A stretch of 64,000 nt of DNA from Actinernus sp. WN-2022 (GCA_030867875.1 JAOWCC010000019.1:37367976-37431975), one strand, 5' to 3'; shown: positions 12,642 through 25,817, numbered from the stretch's first letter. Translations and numbers: made by a program. Notes: generated from the sequence alone by a model not told the origin.

Positions 12642-13759
12642 TTAGAAAAGCCGCGAGTGTGAGTATTTGCTCATGGCAATCACGTGCATGGGAACTCCTT
12701 GTTGCTCATTTACATCATATGACGTCCCTCCTGCTGTTGACAAAATTGGAACCGTAGGCTGACTATCACCACAGGGCTCCCGCACCAACAACATGAATGC
12801 TCGGCTAAAACGCTGAGTGCGAAGGGAGTAAATAATAGGGTTTGTCATGTTGTTCATATGAATGAAAAAGTAAGCCAGAAAATGTGGCCACGACCCGTGG
12901 AGCCTTGCGACGTTATGCAGTAACACTGGAAAGATGCCCATCCAAAATTATGTCAGAATTGTAACCCCAAGAGTCTTTGCAGTCTGGATGTCGCTCCTGG
13001 TTCGTTTACCCATGTTGCTTTGCAGAACCATTTATATTCTGCTCAAGTGTACCGTTCGCCAAATTAGAATCCCAAAGTCATCTTGATACCGAACGGAACG
13101 AGGTAGCCAGGAATAAGAAACGAGCGACCGAATCGTGAAAAGTACTGGATTCTGTAAACCCAAACTGGCTTGTCTCCAACGTCGATGTGGATGCCAAGGC
13201 TGAACATGCCAAATGTGTAGGCCCCAGCTGCTATCCAAATAGAAATGACAGCAATTATGGCTTTGTTACCTGTCTACCATGCGTGATACCTTAATCCGTG
13301 TACTATGGCACCATAACGGTCCAACGTTAGAACTAGGAGGGATACCACAGTCAAGTACATGAATAAGACATAAGTAGTTACCACGAACCACGATACTTGC
13401 GGTCCTTTAAGGAAGGCTACCTGACACAGATACCACAAGATAAATAGAGGCATGTTTGTTAAGGCATTTATGATGTCGATGAATGCTAAGTTAACTACAA
13501 GAATGTTTGGAACGGTGCGTAGTGTTCTGAAGCGAACCAACAGCATGCAGATAACTCCATTGCCGACGATGGAGAATGCCATGATGATGACTATAAGTAG
13601 GACTTGCACTATGCTACTTGGGTCACTGCAGGGACGGAAAAGGCTACTTTGATTGACAGGGGAGGAAGGTAGAGTTGAATTGGTAGCTTCTACAGACATG
13701 ATCACAAGTAATGGGAAGTGAAATAAGAAGGATTGGTATACGGCCCAAAACGAGTGCAA
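12642..13759 (-). pseudogene. class A (rhodopsin-family) GPCR pseudogene
   Basis: Read on the minus strand. The first part (13,759-13,274) gives an N-terminus with N-glycosylation sequons (NST, NQS), TM1 with the GN motif (AFSIVGNGVICML), TM2 (NLAFIDIINALTNMPLF) and TM3 ending in a DRY motif (TLDRYGAIV). A TAG stop follows at the TM4 boundary. TM4 and TM5 continue in the same frame until another stop near 13,070. TM6 (KTLGVTILT, stop, FWMGIFPVLL) and TM7 with NPIIYSL (the NPxxY motif) follow in a shifted frame at 12,980-12,642. At least three stops plus a frame change break an intronless receptor ORF of normal length, as is common in expanded cnidarian orphan GPCR families. Assembly error is a less likely alternative. 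Confidence 0.8.
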
Positions 13760-13804
13760 ATATTCAATGCATTCCCCCGTTGAATAAACAACTATCCTTA
13801 AATG

Positions 13805-14155
13805 GAAACCCCCCTAGAAATAATAATAATCGTTCATTCCAAGACAAATCCTAACCCGAACCACAAACCTAACCATCGGACGAGTTGACGGGTAAACTAC
13901 GGGTTCTCTCACCTAGAGCTAGAGCTTCAGGTAAACAAGAAGAAAAAGTAAAGAGAGATACTTTTTTTGGAGCGCTCCTACTCGGGCTCGAACTGAAAAT
14001 CCTTTGCGTGTACTGCAGTGCAGTGCAGACGTCATGTCTACTACACTAAGCCGGTCTCCCGCCATTCGGAACGTGACAAATGTTTATCTTTATCCTTGAC
14101 TGGTTTTAAGAAGCTCATTAGAATGAACGATTATCATTATTTCCAGTTTAGGATA
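13805..14155 (-). mobile_element. tRNA-like SINE or foldback composite
   Basis: The segment is bounded by inverted repeats (AATCGTTCATTC near 13,827 and GAATGAACGATT near 14,121). Inside, on the minus strand, a pol III-like head is visible: GGCTTAGTGTAGTAGACATG (box A-like), then GTTCGAGCCCGAG (box B) about 35 bases on. It could be a SINE caught inside a MITE. Confidence 0.45.
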
Positions 14156-14885
14156 GTTGTTAATGCAACGGGAGGAATGTGTTGAAATATTAGGTACTCA
14201 TTGACTGAATATTTGGCTCAATCCTGGGACCGAGTGCAAGTACAAAATGAATAAGAGCCAAATATTTCTCCCGTTCGATCGGCTACCTCAGTGAAAATAA
14301 TGTTCTTATCATATGACTAATTTGTTTGTTTTAATAATAGAAAACAACAAACAAAAACTCGAGCAGAGTTGGACGGCTCTTACCAGCGCGCTCACGTCAA
14401 ACATATCGTCACGAGACTTTTGTTAATGTTTTGAAAGGAAATGGCTTACGGAGCCGCACGCGTCATATGATCGTATTACACGGGCGACGAACCGGTTTTC
14501 ACCGGTTCATTTGATATACACTTGAAAGGTTTTGTTAGCGCGCGAGCGAATTAAAATGGGCTGTTGGAGTAATACCCAATCAGATTTTAACGCGCGAAAA
14601 CATTTGTTTTTCAGCGCTCGCGCGGGGACGGTTTCTTTAACCGAACAATGTTTTATCGGAGCTGTAAACGAAATAAATAGAACTAATTATTTCTTGGTCG
14701 AACCGGTCAAATGTATTACAGTTCGAGTTTTATAGTTCGAGATTTTAAAAGTAAAGACAGCACCTTCTATTCAGTTATTTGAAGAAGTTATTTAAAGTAA
14801 AATAAATTACTTGAAATTATTTGAAGACCCCGGCTTGGGGTATTTTATGCATGACTTGGTGAGTAATTAGTAAGAGTTAATTACC

Positions 14886-15112
14886 TAGGGTGCGTTCGAT
14901 TGACCGTATTCCGGAATAAGAATACACAGAACTATCACTACAAATCGCTTATATCTGGAATTTTTAGTCACTGGAACACTAAATGTATCCTGAATATCAC
15001 ATTTCAGCAAATGTTAGTAGCTTATAGTGCAAAATGTGCCTGAACTAGTGATTTCCAGAGATTATTCCATCTATTCTTATTCCGGAATACGGTCAATCGA
15101 ACGCGCCCCTAG
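14886..15112. mobile_element. MITE with ~32-bp terminal inverted repeats
   Basis: The left end GGGTGCGTTCGATTGACCGT and the right end ACGGTCAATCGAACGCGCCC are near-perfect inverted copies, both extending inward over TATTCCGGAATAAGAAT. The flanks read CTA on both sides, compatible with a 2-3 bp TA/CTA target duplication. There is no ORF inside. Confidence 0.8.
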
Positions 15113-15772
15113 ATTATAAGATCAAAAATATAAAATACATTCTCCAAAATGTGTGGCAGAAAACAGTTGAATTAACTAACTATGAATTACTCAGTTTAAT
15201 TGAAAGTCTGATTTAATAATCCAAGATGGCCCGTTGGTATTGTGACAACCGAATTGGCATTAGAAATATTCGCACTTTTCAACGGAACGTTTTTGGCGAT
15301 CATTGAGCTTTTTTAGACAATGTATTTTCTGATATTGAAGAATAGTAAACAAAAAAACATAATGTCTCGTTTTGAAGATTTTCGCATTTTACGAAAAAAC
15401 AAGGGTTCGAAAGAAGAACTTATTTCTCCGAAAATATTATGTATCTTGCGTCACTAGTGAACATATCGATGACGTCATGTTTGCCGCCTTTTGAACTACA
15501 AAGATGGCGGCTAGTTTGAGAAAGTCACAGAGGAAGATGTAAACAGCTTAAATGAGCTGCATGACAATGAATAGTCCGAGCACGAAAAAGCCAAAATACG
15601 ATCTAAAACTCTCTAAACATTTCTGGACTGCAACGAAGAGACAAGAAAACCCAATGAAACATCCAAGAACAGCTTCGAAAGTTCACGAAGAAGTTTGTAC
15701 TGACAGCAAGTAAAATGAATAGATAAGAGTTCTTAGAGCAGTTTAATTGTCCATGCATATAATAAAAAGAAA

Positions 15773-15902
15773 ATTACACGGTGGTTTGAAGATATGAAGT
15801 TTATCCTCTCCAGTACAAAACATTTCACTCGTTCAGTGCGCTCACTCGGTAAATGTTTTGGCTCTCGAGGATAAACTACATATCTTCGCACCAGTGTAAT
15901 AT
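15773..15902. mobile_element. hairpin MITE
   Basis: Inverted arms: ATTACACGGTGGTTTGAAGA with GAAGTTTATCCTC on the left, and GAGGATAAACTACATATCTTC with GCACCAGTGTAAT on the right. The loop holds a CACTCGTTCAGTGCGCTCACTCGG palindromic core. Non-coding. Confidence 0.7.
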
Positions 15903-16335
15903 CCTCTATAGATATACTGTAAGTACAAATGATAAATTATGCCAATAAAATATACATAACATTATGGGATATCTTCAAACAGATTTTTCAATAAGCCTTA
16001 CCCAAGAGGCATCTGAAGAATGTATTTCAGGCCTGATCGTGCAATAAGAAATACATGTATGGTATAATATGGTTATACTGCCATATGTTAAGACGTAAAT
16101 GACATCTATATTTTAATTCATTTCCTGTTATTCAGTCATCATTGGAATGTATTTTTCGTTTGCCCCTTCGGTGAAACCTATTGAAAAACAAAAGTTCGAA
16201 GATATCCCATAATATTGTGCACATGTTATTCATATATGGTTTTGGACAACGTTTTCAAGATTTTTATTGACTGTATATATACTGTATATTATAGTCAATT
16301 TATATAGCGCGTATACATAAATGTTCTAGCTGATA

Positions 16336-16997
16336 TTGCAGTTAGGCATCAATAGATTGTGCTCGTAAATTGATTCATCCAAAGTTGCTCCAAAAAAAGG
16401 CTAAAAGTTGCTCAAAAGTTGCCAAAAATTGAAAAAGTTGCCACCAAAATTTGAAAAAGTTGCTCACTTTGGCGAGCCATTTTATTCTAGATAACAACTT
16501 AAAACATGGAATGTTGGATGTGTAATTCAATATAATCTTAAAATTCAACATAACTACCAATAGTAGTACTTTCTGTGATGCCATGACTAGCAGAATATGC
16601 AGAATGCAGATTAGCAAATACCAAGATGGCGGCGGCTCTGTGTTGGAGCGAATAACCGCTGGATAATTCGCGGGCGATATTAAATAGATAGCTGCTGTCC
16701 AGTTCGTGGGCGCACATCAATTCATGCACGGAAAGTAGAAAACAAAGGAATGTTAATCATTTGCAGGGTCAATACTAGTCAATACTATTCAAAACACGTC
16801 TACAGCATTCTTAGTGTCGACCAGTTTCAATTAACAGAAACATTTGGGATAATTTGGGTGTTTTATCATTATTTGTTGCTCAAAAGTTGCCAAGGAAGGC
16901 AAAAGTTGCTCTAGGTTGCTTGCAGTACAAAAAGTTGCTCAAAACTCCAGAAGTTGCTCAAAAGTTGCCGAGCACAATCTATTTATGCCTAATTGCA
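16336..16997. mobile_element. TIR element with AAAAGTTGC(TC) subterminal repeats
   Basis: The left end (GCAGTTAGGCATCAATAGAT, then TGTGCTCG) is the inverse of the right end (CGAGCACAATCTATTTATGC, then CTAATTGC). Just inside each end are many copies of AAAAGTTGCTC/AAAAGTTGCC, inverted on one side relative to the other. There is no transposase frame, so it is non-autonomous. Confidence 0.7.
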
Positions 16998-17146
16998 GTG
17001 GCGTCTACGAATAGCATTTTCAGCGGTATTGACCCGAACGCCTCACTTCCATGTAATGAAACACTATTCCAACTGCTTCATTACATCGAAGTGAGGCGTT
17101 CGGGTCAATACCGCTGAAACTGCTTTTCGTACACGACGCCACTATA
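16997..17146. mobile_element. hairpin MITE abutting the previous element
   Basis: Near-perfect inverted arms: AGTGGCGTCTACGAATAGCA/TTTTCAGCGGTATTGACC on the left and the inverse ending in GACGCCACT on the right, with a short central loop (about 17,056-17,078). It directly follows the right end of the 16,336-16,997 element, so one inserted at or next to the edge of the other. Confidence 0.75.
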
Positions 17147-17389
17147 GTATCAGCTATTGTTATCCGTGAGTCACGGCTATATTTCGGGTTTGTTTTTGCC
17201 ATCTTGCCAAAAAAAATGACGTTCAACAATACTAAGACAATAATGTTACAGCTTTCACTGCTACGAGCAAGTAGGACAATGTGATGAGATGACAGCTATA
17301 TAATTATGTATCAATATTGTAAATAAATTCTTCTTCCTATTAATATTAATTCCAGCCGCTTACTACTCAAGCAAACTTGTACAATAGAT

Positions 17390-17612
17390 ATTTATGTATT
17401 TTCTGTGCTCCAAATATCCTCATTTATTTTTCTTGTGATAGGGGTCAACTAGAAAGCCTATGGCTCCCTTGACATCTATGCACATTCTTGAAATTCATAA
17501 CTATGTTATTATTACCGTATCTCTCTTTTTCTTTCTACAATTATTTTCTTGTGTAATTATCTTTATAAAAAAATTTGTGCAAAATAAAATGAACTTGAAC
17601 TTGGAAAAGAGA
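17390..17612 (+). mobile_element. LINE 3' UTR fragment
   Basis: The segment ends in AATAAAATGAACTTGAACTTGG. It resembles the reverse complement of the (TTCAAG)n tail of the LINE at 7,052, so it is read as the 3' untranslated end of a related, heavily 5'-truncated copy on the plus strand. No coding part is left. Confidence 0.5.
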
Positions 17613-17850
17613 AGCTAGCTAATGAGGACCACGTGAATACACAATGACGTAACGAAGGTAGCTCTTACGTAACGTTATCACTCGAAGTGAATGGAGATTG
17701 GTTTACATGAGAAATAAGAATGAGAAACACAACATACTTGTAACGGGCAATTAAATACAACAACTTACTTCTTGTTCAAATCATCATTCTAATCATGTGT
17801 TACGTAATCCTACTGGGATGAAATGCCGGGCCTAAAGCAAACAGTACAAG

Positions 17851-17935
17851 TATAAATAAGGACCGTTAGCCAAGAACTCACGTGTAGAAGACTCTAAAGT
17901 TTATTGAGACAGCTACACGGCAGGGTTACGCTAAG
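17851..17935 (+). promoter_or_regulatory. core promoter and first leader exon of the discoidin/vWA gene
   Basis: A TATAAATA box lies at 17,851-17,858. A transcription start would be expected near 17,880, and a donor site (CTAAG|gtaag) follows at 17,935/17,936. A second candidate leader exon (18,112-18,144, tag|CTGGACC to AAAG|gtaagt) and the acceptor at 18,404 complete a plausible spliced 5' UTR. These are seen as splice-site patterns only; no transcript evidence is available. Confidence 0.5.
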
Positions 17936-18419
17936 GTAAGATATTGAAATTTTTATCTTAATTTGGACAATATAAGTAGAAAATTGTGTGCAAAATTTAT
18001 GGGTTTTGTTTGAGCATGTTTTCCGTAGATTTCTACAACATCAAGTCACGGTGAATTTGTGTTCAAGTAGACCAGTTACTGTAAAACCACTGAAATATCT
18101 TTCGTTTCTAGCTGGACCTGAACAACCATACAGGCTGATCAAAGGTAAGTGTTATCTTGGCGAGCTGAGCGACTGATTTCACATGTGTATTTAAATAATG
18201 TAGTATTAATTACCATACCGGAAACCCGTTTCTTTGTCAACAAGTTGATTTTCTCGTTCTTTGAAAACCTCGAAACCTGTTGACCAGCCAATGTTTTAAT
18301 CCATCTCCATCTAGCCACGATGTAGGCACAGGCTCTGATGTAGCACAGCTGACCGCGATTGTCGATCTCGGTACAGTATATTAAATCTTTTCTCCTTTCC
18401 GTAGAGCTGCCGACCCACT

Positions 18420-21400
18420 ATGACGGGAAGTCTCCTGTTACTAGTGTTACTCTTACACGCGCTTCATATTCAAGGTAAGTTGACACAGGAGAAGCTAATA
18501 AGATAAGATTGGTTAATTCAATCAAAAAATATTGGTCTTTCCATAACTTACTTAATTGGCTTTGTGTACTGGTGCTCGAAAATTCTTGGAATAATTATAA
18601 AAAACATTAAAAATTCATTTTGTCAAATTGTTATACAAACCTTCTAAAATTAAATTAAAAATTAAAAAAAGAAACCCTAACCATTTTGGACCAAAAGTCA
18701 TTCATAGAACGACTCTACATACACCTGCACTATAATAGAGAATTTGGCACAGTTTTTCGACATGCGGGGTATTCTATAATTGAACCAAATTATTTTACTC
18801 TTTGGTAACCTTTATTTGATTTTTGAATTTTGCTCTGTTGACCAGAATTAACTTTTCTTGTTAGATTCTCAGCCTGCAGTAGCGTACGATTGCCTGACCG
18901 CTCTTGGCCTAGAGAAACATGTGATCACAGACCCACAGATGACTGCCTCCTCTGTATGGAATGCCAAACACGGAGCAGCAAACGGTAGACTGAATTTTAA
19001 AGCTGGTGGAGGAAAGACTGGGGCCTGGTCTGCTAGGTACAACAACGCCCAACAATGGTTTCAGGTAGACCTTATCCAAACGACTAAAATAACCCGCGTA
19101 ACTACTCAAGGCCGACAGGACGCCAACCAATGGGTAAAGAGCTACACTTTGGCTTACAGTCGAGATGGAACCGTTTGGAAAACGTACCCTAAGAAAGTAA
19201 GAACTCTTTAACATGTAACCTGAGTATCAGGCTCTGAAGAAAGGAAGACGGAGTAGAGAAAAGGAAAGGGAGGCCTTCCTTTCTTTTTCCTCGTCTTACC
19301 ATTTCCCTCTCCTTCCCCCCCCCCCCCCCCCAAACTAGGCCTCATACTCTGGTTATTTACCTGCAACTCTTACTTCAAACCCTTTTCGCAGGTTCTTGGG
19401 CTTCAAATTATAGAACTCGGGCCATAACAGTACTGATTAGACGCCATTTTAGAATGATATCTTTTGAAGGTGATTAGACTGTAAAACCAGCAGATAACCG
19501 CTCATATTTGACATTTCCTCTCAAGTCAATAAAAAATATATATATATTTTTATCTGACTTGCATTACAATCGTTGTACGGCCTTTAAAATAACACATGTA
19601 ATATTAATAATAAAGAAACGGTATAATTAATGTGCATGATATGTTAACAGGTGTTTGCTGGTAACAAAGACCGCTTCAACGTGGTATCTAATGATATCAG
19701 TCCACCAATCATCGCACGATTTGTCCGCATTCAACCCAAGACCTGGCAGAGCCACATCTCGATGAGAGCCGAGTTCTATGGATGCACCTCTGGTAGGACT
19801 ACACCTAAATATTTAATCTGGTACCTACTACGGAATGTATCCAATAACAGACAATACGTATGAAGAATTACATTTGCTCTCCTGCAATTTTAGTCCATAA
19901 AATCAGTGATACACGCACGCACATACGTTTCGGAGTAAACCAAATTACTTTTCTTCTCATTTCTGTTGAAATCGTTAATTTTACCAATTGCTCGATCGAA
20001 CTGCAAATAAGCATGGCTTTCACTTTATCAACAGGATTCTGTGTTCCCAAGGAAATCTGTGCGTCTGCACTCGGCATGATAGACGGTCGAATTACGGACT
20101 CTCGTATCACCGCTTCTACTTCTTACAATGCAAATCTCTTACCCGCTCGTGCCAGGCTACATAGTAGACGTCAAGGGCGGCTTCTGGGGTCCTGGGCCGC
20201 TCGGGTGAATAATGTTGGTCAGTTTCTTCAAATTGATCTCGGCAAAGTGACTAAGTTCACACGCATAGCGACACAAGGAAGACAGGACGCCAACCAGTGG
20301 GTCACCACATACCGCCTGCAGTTCAGCCAGGATGGAGGATATTTCGACTCCTATGCCAACAACAAAGTTCTGACGGGCAACAAAGACAGGCACGGTGTTG
20401 TCGTTAATATACTCGAGCCAGTCATAATCGCTAGATACATCCGGGTTCTTCCCAAGACGTGGTACGGACACATTTCCATGAGAGTGGAATTGTACGGATG
20501 TAAAGAAGGTATGACAACATACATTAACCATCTCCATTCAATACATGAACAGGAAAACACCTGATTCAATGCATTGTTTTCAGGATTCCAGATACCAAAG
20601 ATTCCAAAATGCCAGAGCAAACTTACCATGACTGACTATCAGATGTCCGCCTCGTCCGAGTGGAACTCAGGCCACCGAGCAGCAAACGCCAGGTTACATT
20701 TCTACGCTGGCGGAGGGAGGACTGGGGCCTGGTCTGCTCGGGTTAACGACGTTCATCAATTCCTTGAGATTGATTTTGGTAAAGTAACCCAGATAACACA
20801 TGTCTCTACACAAGGACGACCGGACGCCAGCCAATGGGTGAAGAGCTACATTCTGCAATACAGTGTGGACGGCGGGATTTTCACTACCTACGGCGTTGGT
20901 GGGAAAGTGAAGGTAACGCCGAGTCACTATTTTCCTTTTTACTTCACACTAGAATATTCCTAGTGCCTTAAATCAAATGTTTTCCAGGTGTTAACTGGTA
21001 ATACGGATCGCTACACTGTGGTTAGTCACGTGCTCGTCAATCCAATCATCACTCGCTACATCCGGGTACGTCCAAAGTCCTGGCAGGGACACATCTCCAT
21101 GAGGGTAGAGTTCTACGGTTGTAATGAAGGTGAGAGATTTTAGATTCAGGCTCATCAAATTAACACTGTTATTCCATATGATATAAATATACAGTAATCT
21201 AGGAAATTACATCTCACACTACTTAAGCGTATTCAAGCAAAATCGGATGTGCTTATGGGTCTTTTGCAGGAATGTGCAATCGCGTGGTTGTACTGGGTTG
21301 CAAAAACATCTTCATTCATATATTCAAAGGCAATTGTACGAGATCGGTAGTGTTATAAGCAGAACCTGTTTGTAAATGCTATTTTCCACCTCCAATCGAT

Positions 21401-24400
21401 TGTTGATCTTTCTGAAACAGATAGCTAGCCACCCAGCATCCATGGCAACGCCTTTCCCATAGGGATCACGAGCTCAATCCATTTGTTAATGAAGTATAAT
21501 ATCAGCACGTGACCTATTGTATGCCATCGTTCTTACGCGAATCATTACTTACACATTCTTCTCAACATGTGTATCGTCACAGGGTTCACCCCACCTAATG
21601 TTCCCAAGTGTGTCTCCCCAATGGGTCTTAGAAGTGGTCTGGTCAAAGATGCCAAGATGTCCGCTTCGTCCGAGTGGAATTCTGGTCACAGAGCAGCTAA
21701 CGCGAGACTACATTTCCATGCTGGCGGAGGAAGAACTGGTGCCTGGTCAGCTAGAGTAAACAACGATCAGCAATGGCTTCAAGTGGACTTTGGTCAGGTG
21801 GTGAAAATAAAAAGGGTGGCCACTCAGGGCCGACAGGACGCCAAGCAATGGGTGAAAAGTTATTCACTTCAATTCAGTCGAGATATAATCTTCTGGGAAG
21901 ACTACCAACAGGGCAAATATGTTGCTGTAAGTTGTAATTATTTGAATTGGTTTGGGAAGCTCTAATCATAACCGAGAAATATATTTTAGTAAGGGTTCGT
22001 TATAAAATAGGCATTAAGAGGTAACTCTAGTCGTTCACTATTTCTGATCACATTAACCAAGCATTTCAGCATTGTGAAAATAAATTAATATTTCTTGACA
22101 TCCAATCCAATAGGTGTGAAAAATACAGAAATATTTGTACACAATCTTATGAATTTATTGATTATACAGGTTCTTTCCGGTAACGCCGATCGGTTCACCG
22201 TAGTTCTCCACGAACTACAGACCGCAATCTTTGCTCGATTTGTCCGCATTAAACCCAAGACCTGGCAGAGCCACATCTCCATCAGAGCAGAATTCTTTGG
22301 CTGTAGGAAAGGTGAAATAATGTACTTCAGTCATCTTTAACTTGTATGCATTCTTGTTTCTTAAACATTTCTCTTTACATTTTCTCCTTTTCGTTAGGAT
22401 TCGTTACTCCACCTGTCCAATGTGTTGCTGCCCTTGGAATGCAAACTAAGAAGATCGCTGATTCTAGACTCACTGCTTCCTCCATGTGGAGTGCAACTCA
22501 TTCACCTGCTCGTGCTAGACTTCACCTTCCTCGCCAAGGCGGTCTAATGGGTGCTTGGTCTGCTCGATTCAACCATCTCGGTCAGTGGTTACAGGTAGAT
22601 ATGACTCAGATCACCAAGGTTACTCGTGTCGCCACACAAGGTCGCCAGGACGCGAACCAGTGGATCACTAGTTACAGTCTACAGTCCAGTATGGATGGTG
22701 GCCATTTTGAGCCATACATCAATTCTAAGATACTCAAGGGTAACAAGGACAGGAACACTGTTGTTGGGCACATCTTGAAGCCTGCTATCATAGCGAGGTT
22801 CATTCGCATCGCCCCACGTACCTGGTATGGACACATCTCGATGAGACTCGAGCTTTACGGTTGCACAAAAGGTTTGTAAGTTATTAAGCCTTGCCGATAT
22901 TCTCTTTCGCTATATTATATCTTTGTTTTACTGAAATCAATGTCGTTGACCCACCACAGGCTTCACTGTACCAATTATAAAGAAATGTCAGGCTGCGATT
23001 AACTTGGCCGACAATCAGATGTCAGCTTCGTCGGAATACAACGCGGCACACAGAGCAGCTAACGCAAGACTACACTTCATGGCTGGTGGAGGAAGGACTG
23101 GATCCTGGTCTTCTAGAACCAACGACGCCTTCCAGTTCCTTGAGGTGCACTTTAATAAAGCGACAAAGGTAACACGTGTGTCTACACAAGGACGACAGGA
23201 TGCTCACCAATGGGTGAAGAGTTACACTTTGGAATACAGTCTGGACGGCAGCATGTTTACACCATACTCTGTTAGAGGAAACGTGAAGGTTTGTTAATAC
23301 AGTAGTCACTTCTATTCCGCCAATTACTAGAAGCATGGCTAAACATGGCATACCATTCTTGAATGGCTGGCTTTAGAGTTACAAGTAGGGACTGTCAACC
23401 CAGCAACGAGAAAATCTATTGGTCAGTGTTGTTGTTTAAATCAGTGAGCGGCACCGTTCCGGTGGTGGGAGTGATCTGCGACTTCGCAGTTTACATTTTT
23501 ATACTCCTCGACAAGTGTTGTGTCCAGACTAATTTATTATGCTTGTAGCAGTGGCATGGCTGAAAGAGGACAAACCAAAGCATACGAATTGATTACACAA
23601 ACTTTGTAAATCGCCGTTTTGGATAACAATTGGAACGTCTCGACAGAACATTTAACTTGTCGAGAGGAGTAGAGAAATCGAAACTGCAGAGCTGTGAACA
23701 AAATAGGTCTCTTGACGACAGCACGGTCACCACAAAACTTACAAAATAGTAGGCAGTCCATACTTACAGCTCTCAACCCAGACATGTTGAACTATGTTAT
23801 GGCATGTTCAGCCATGTTGAATTTCACTTGAATACTCTACACAATAACTATTTTCAGGTTTTCGCTGGCAACAATGATCGCCACAAGGTGGTTAGTCACT
23901 TCCTCGTCAATCCAATCATCACTTTTTACATCCGGGTCCGTCCAAAGACCTGGCAGGGACACATCTCCATGAGAGTAGAGTTCTACGGTTGCACTGAAGG
24001 TAGATGAAATCTCTTATCCAACTTCTAATCCTTGATATTTCCCTATTCCGGTCTTTCCGACCACGATACATTTGTCTATCATTTCCAGGATTTGAGCCAC
24101 CCCAAAAACCAGAATGTGTAACTGCACTCGGTTTTCAATGCTTGTCCATCAAAGATCACCAGTTCTCGGCATCATCAGAATACAACGCGGCACTCAAAGC
24201 AGCAAATGCGAGACTGCATTTGAACGCAAGGAAAGATATAGGTGGAGGCTGGGCAGCTAGGCTGAACAACATCAATCAGTGGATTCAAGTAGACTTTGAA
24301 GATTACAAAACAGTTACACGAATTGCTACTCAAGGCAGGCAGGAAGCTGATCAGTGGGTGACCAGTTATATGGTGCAGTACAGTATGGATGGGAAGCAGT

Positions 24401-25744
24401 TTATTACCTACAAGAAGAATGGAAAAGACAAGGTGGGTGGAGTGATTTAAATATACTATAACGATGAGTATATTTACGAAAAAGGATCTCGTGTAGTAAA
24501 ATAATGAAAGATATTCGAATACGACTAGTTCAACATTATATAGTTAGTGCCAAAGATATCCCAATTCATAAACCTAATATTTTTCTTTGATACTTTGCAT
24601 TCTTTCAGGTATTCCTTGGTAACAGAGATAGGGGCAGTGTTGTTCTCAATGAATTCGACCCTCCCATCGAAAACATTCGCTTTATCAGAATTCTCCCCAA
24701 GAGCTGGCGTGCTCACATCGCTATACGAATGGAACTGTACGGCTGTGAAGGAGGTTTGTTCATCCTGACAGATTTTTTTTTTTTATCCACCTCGATATCA
24801 TTATATCTTGACGTAATTTATGTCTGCTGTCTATTCATTCCACAGGGATCCCACAGCTGATCGCTCCGTGTAGCAAAGCTCTGGACCTTGGTGTCATCCT
24901 AGATCGTTCAGGTAGTGTTGGCGCCGCCAACTTCAAGAAAGTCAAACAGTTCCTCTCTACTCTAGTCACTCGCCTTGGCATCTCTTCGTCCGGTAGCCGT
25001 CTTGGGATAATCGCCTACAGCTCCACAGCGACCCGTATCGTCAGCTTCGCCTCTGTTGCCTCGCAGACGCTGCCGGCCATGAAGACTGTTATCGATGGCA
25101 TTCCATTCACTGCAGGTGGGACTCGTACAGACATGGCATTGAGACTGGCTAATAGCGACCTGTTCTCACCGAGTGGAGGAGATCGACGTGATAAACCAGA
25201 CGTGTTGATTGTGATGACAGATGGCAAAACCAACGCTGGCAGTGCTCCTTACCACACTGTATTGAAACCCCTTCTGGTGAGTTAAACCTGTTTATGTCCT
25301 CATTGTGGCATCAACGAATTATTATCGGGTAAAAAGCTGATTATTAAGTTCACAGTGTTCCGAAAAAAAAAAAGGATATTGGTCGTCCTTGAGTATAGTG
25401 GGATAAACTTGCAACACATGCATTTTGTCGGCTCTATAACATCACTTGGAATCATGGACGGCTGCTGTTACGGCATTGTTTTAAGAAGTACATCAGTCGA
25501 AACCTTAATGAGTGCATGCCAAATGCACTTCAGTAGCGAGAGCATGTTCATTGTATGTCTTACTTCTTTTCTGCAGGACAAGCACGTTGATGTGATTGCC
25601 GTAGGTATTGGCTCCGGTATCAACAAAGCTGAACTCCTTCAGATCGCCAACAAGAAGCAAACCAAAGTCCTTCAAGTAGACAACTTTGACGCTCTCTCCA
25701 CCCAGCTGAATGCCATTCTGGCAATGTCTTGCAAACCAAAATAA
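18420..25744 (+). CDS. secreted seven-discoidin (F5/8 type C) plus vWA domain protein
   Basis: A 15-exon gene. Coding exons: 18420-18474, 18865-19196, 19651-19792, 20035-20508, 20584-20912, 20988-21129, 21583-21926, 22170-22311, 22398-22871, 22960-23288, 23858-23999, 24089-24432, 24609-24753, 24846-25276, 25577-25744. All junctions are GT-AG and phases agree, giving 3,993 nt and about 1,330 residues. Exon 1 is a signal peptide (MTGSLLLLVLLLHAL). Seven discoidin domains follow, each with a TQGRQDANQWV-type strand and a C-terminal W(Q/Y)GHISMR.E.(Y/F)GC block. Domains 1, 3, 4, 6 and 7 are split over two exons; domains 2 and 5 are single 474-nt exons. Exons 14-15 encode one vWA domain with an intact-looking MIDAS (DRSGS, GGTRTD, TDGKTN). 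Discoidin domains bind glycans or lipids and vWA mediates metal-dependent protein adhesion, so an extracellular or mucus/matrix adhesion role is inferred. No transmembrane segment is seen. Confidence 0.9.
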
Positions 25745-25811
25745 TACAAGATGTACGGTGTAAAAAAAAAAAAAAAGAAGCAAGATGTGAATACATTGAA
25801 CTAGAAAAAGG

Positions 25812-25817
25812 AAATAA
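25812..25817 (+). terminator. poly(A) signal AATAAA of the discoidin/vWA gene
   Basis: AATAAA lies 68 bases after the TAA stop (25,742-25,744), a normal distance for a short 3' UTR. Confidence 0.6.

Noticed and set aside
23363..23785. Extra exons between exon 10 and exon 11 of the discoidin gene
   Set aside because: The frames there have no discoidin pattern, and joining exon 10 directly to 23,858 completes a domain in phase. The interval contains a short inverted repeat, so it is probably an intronic insertion.
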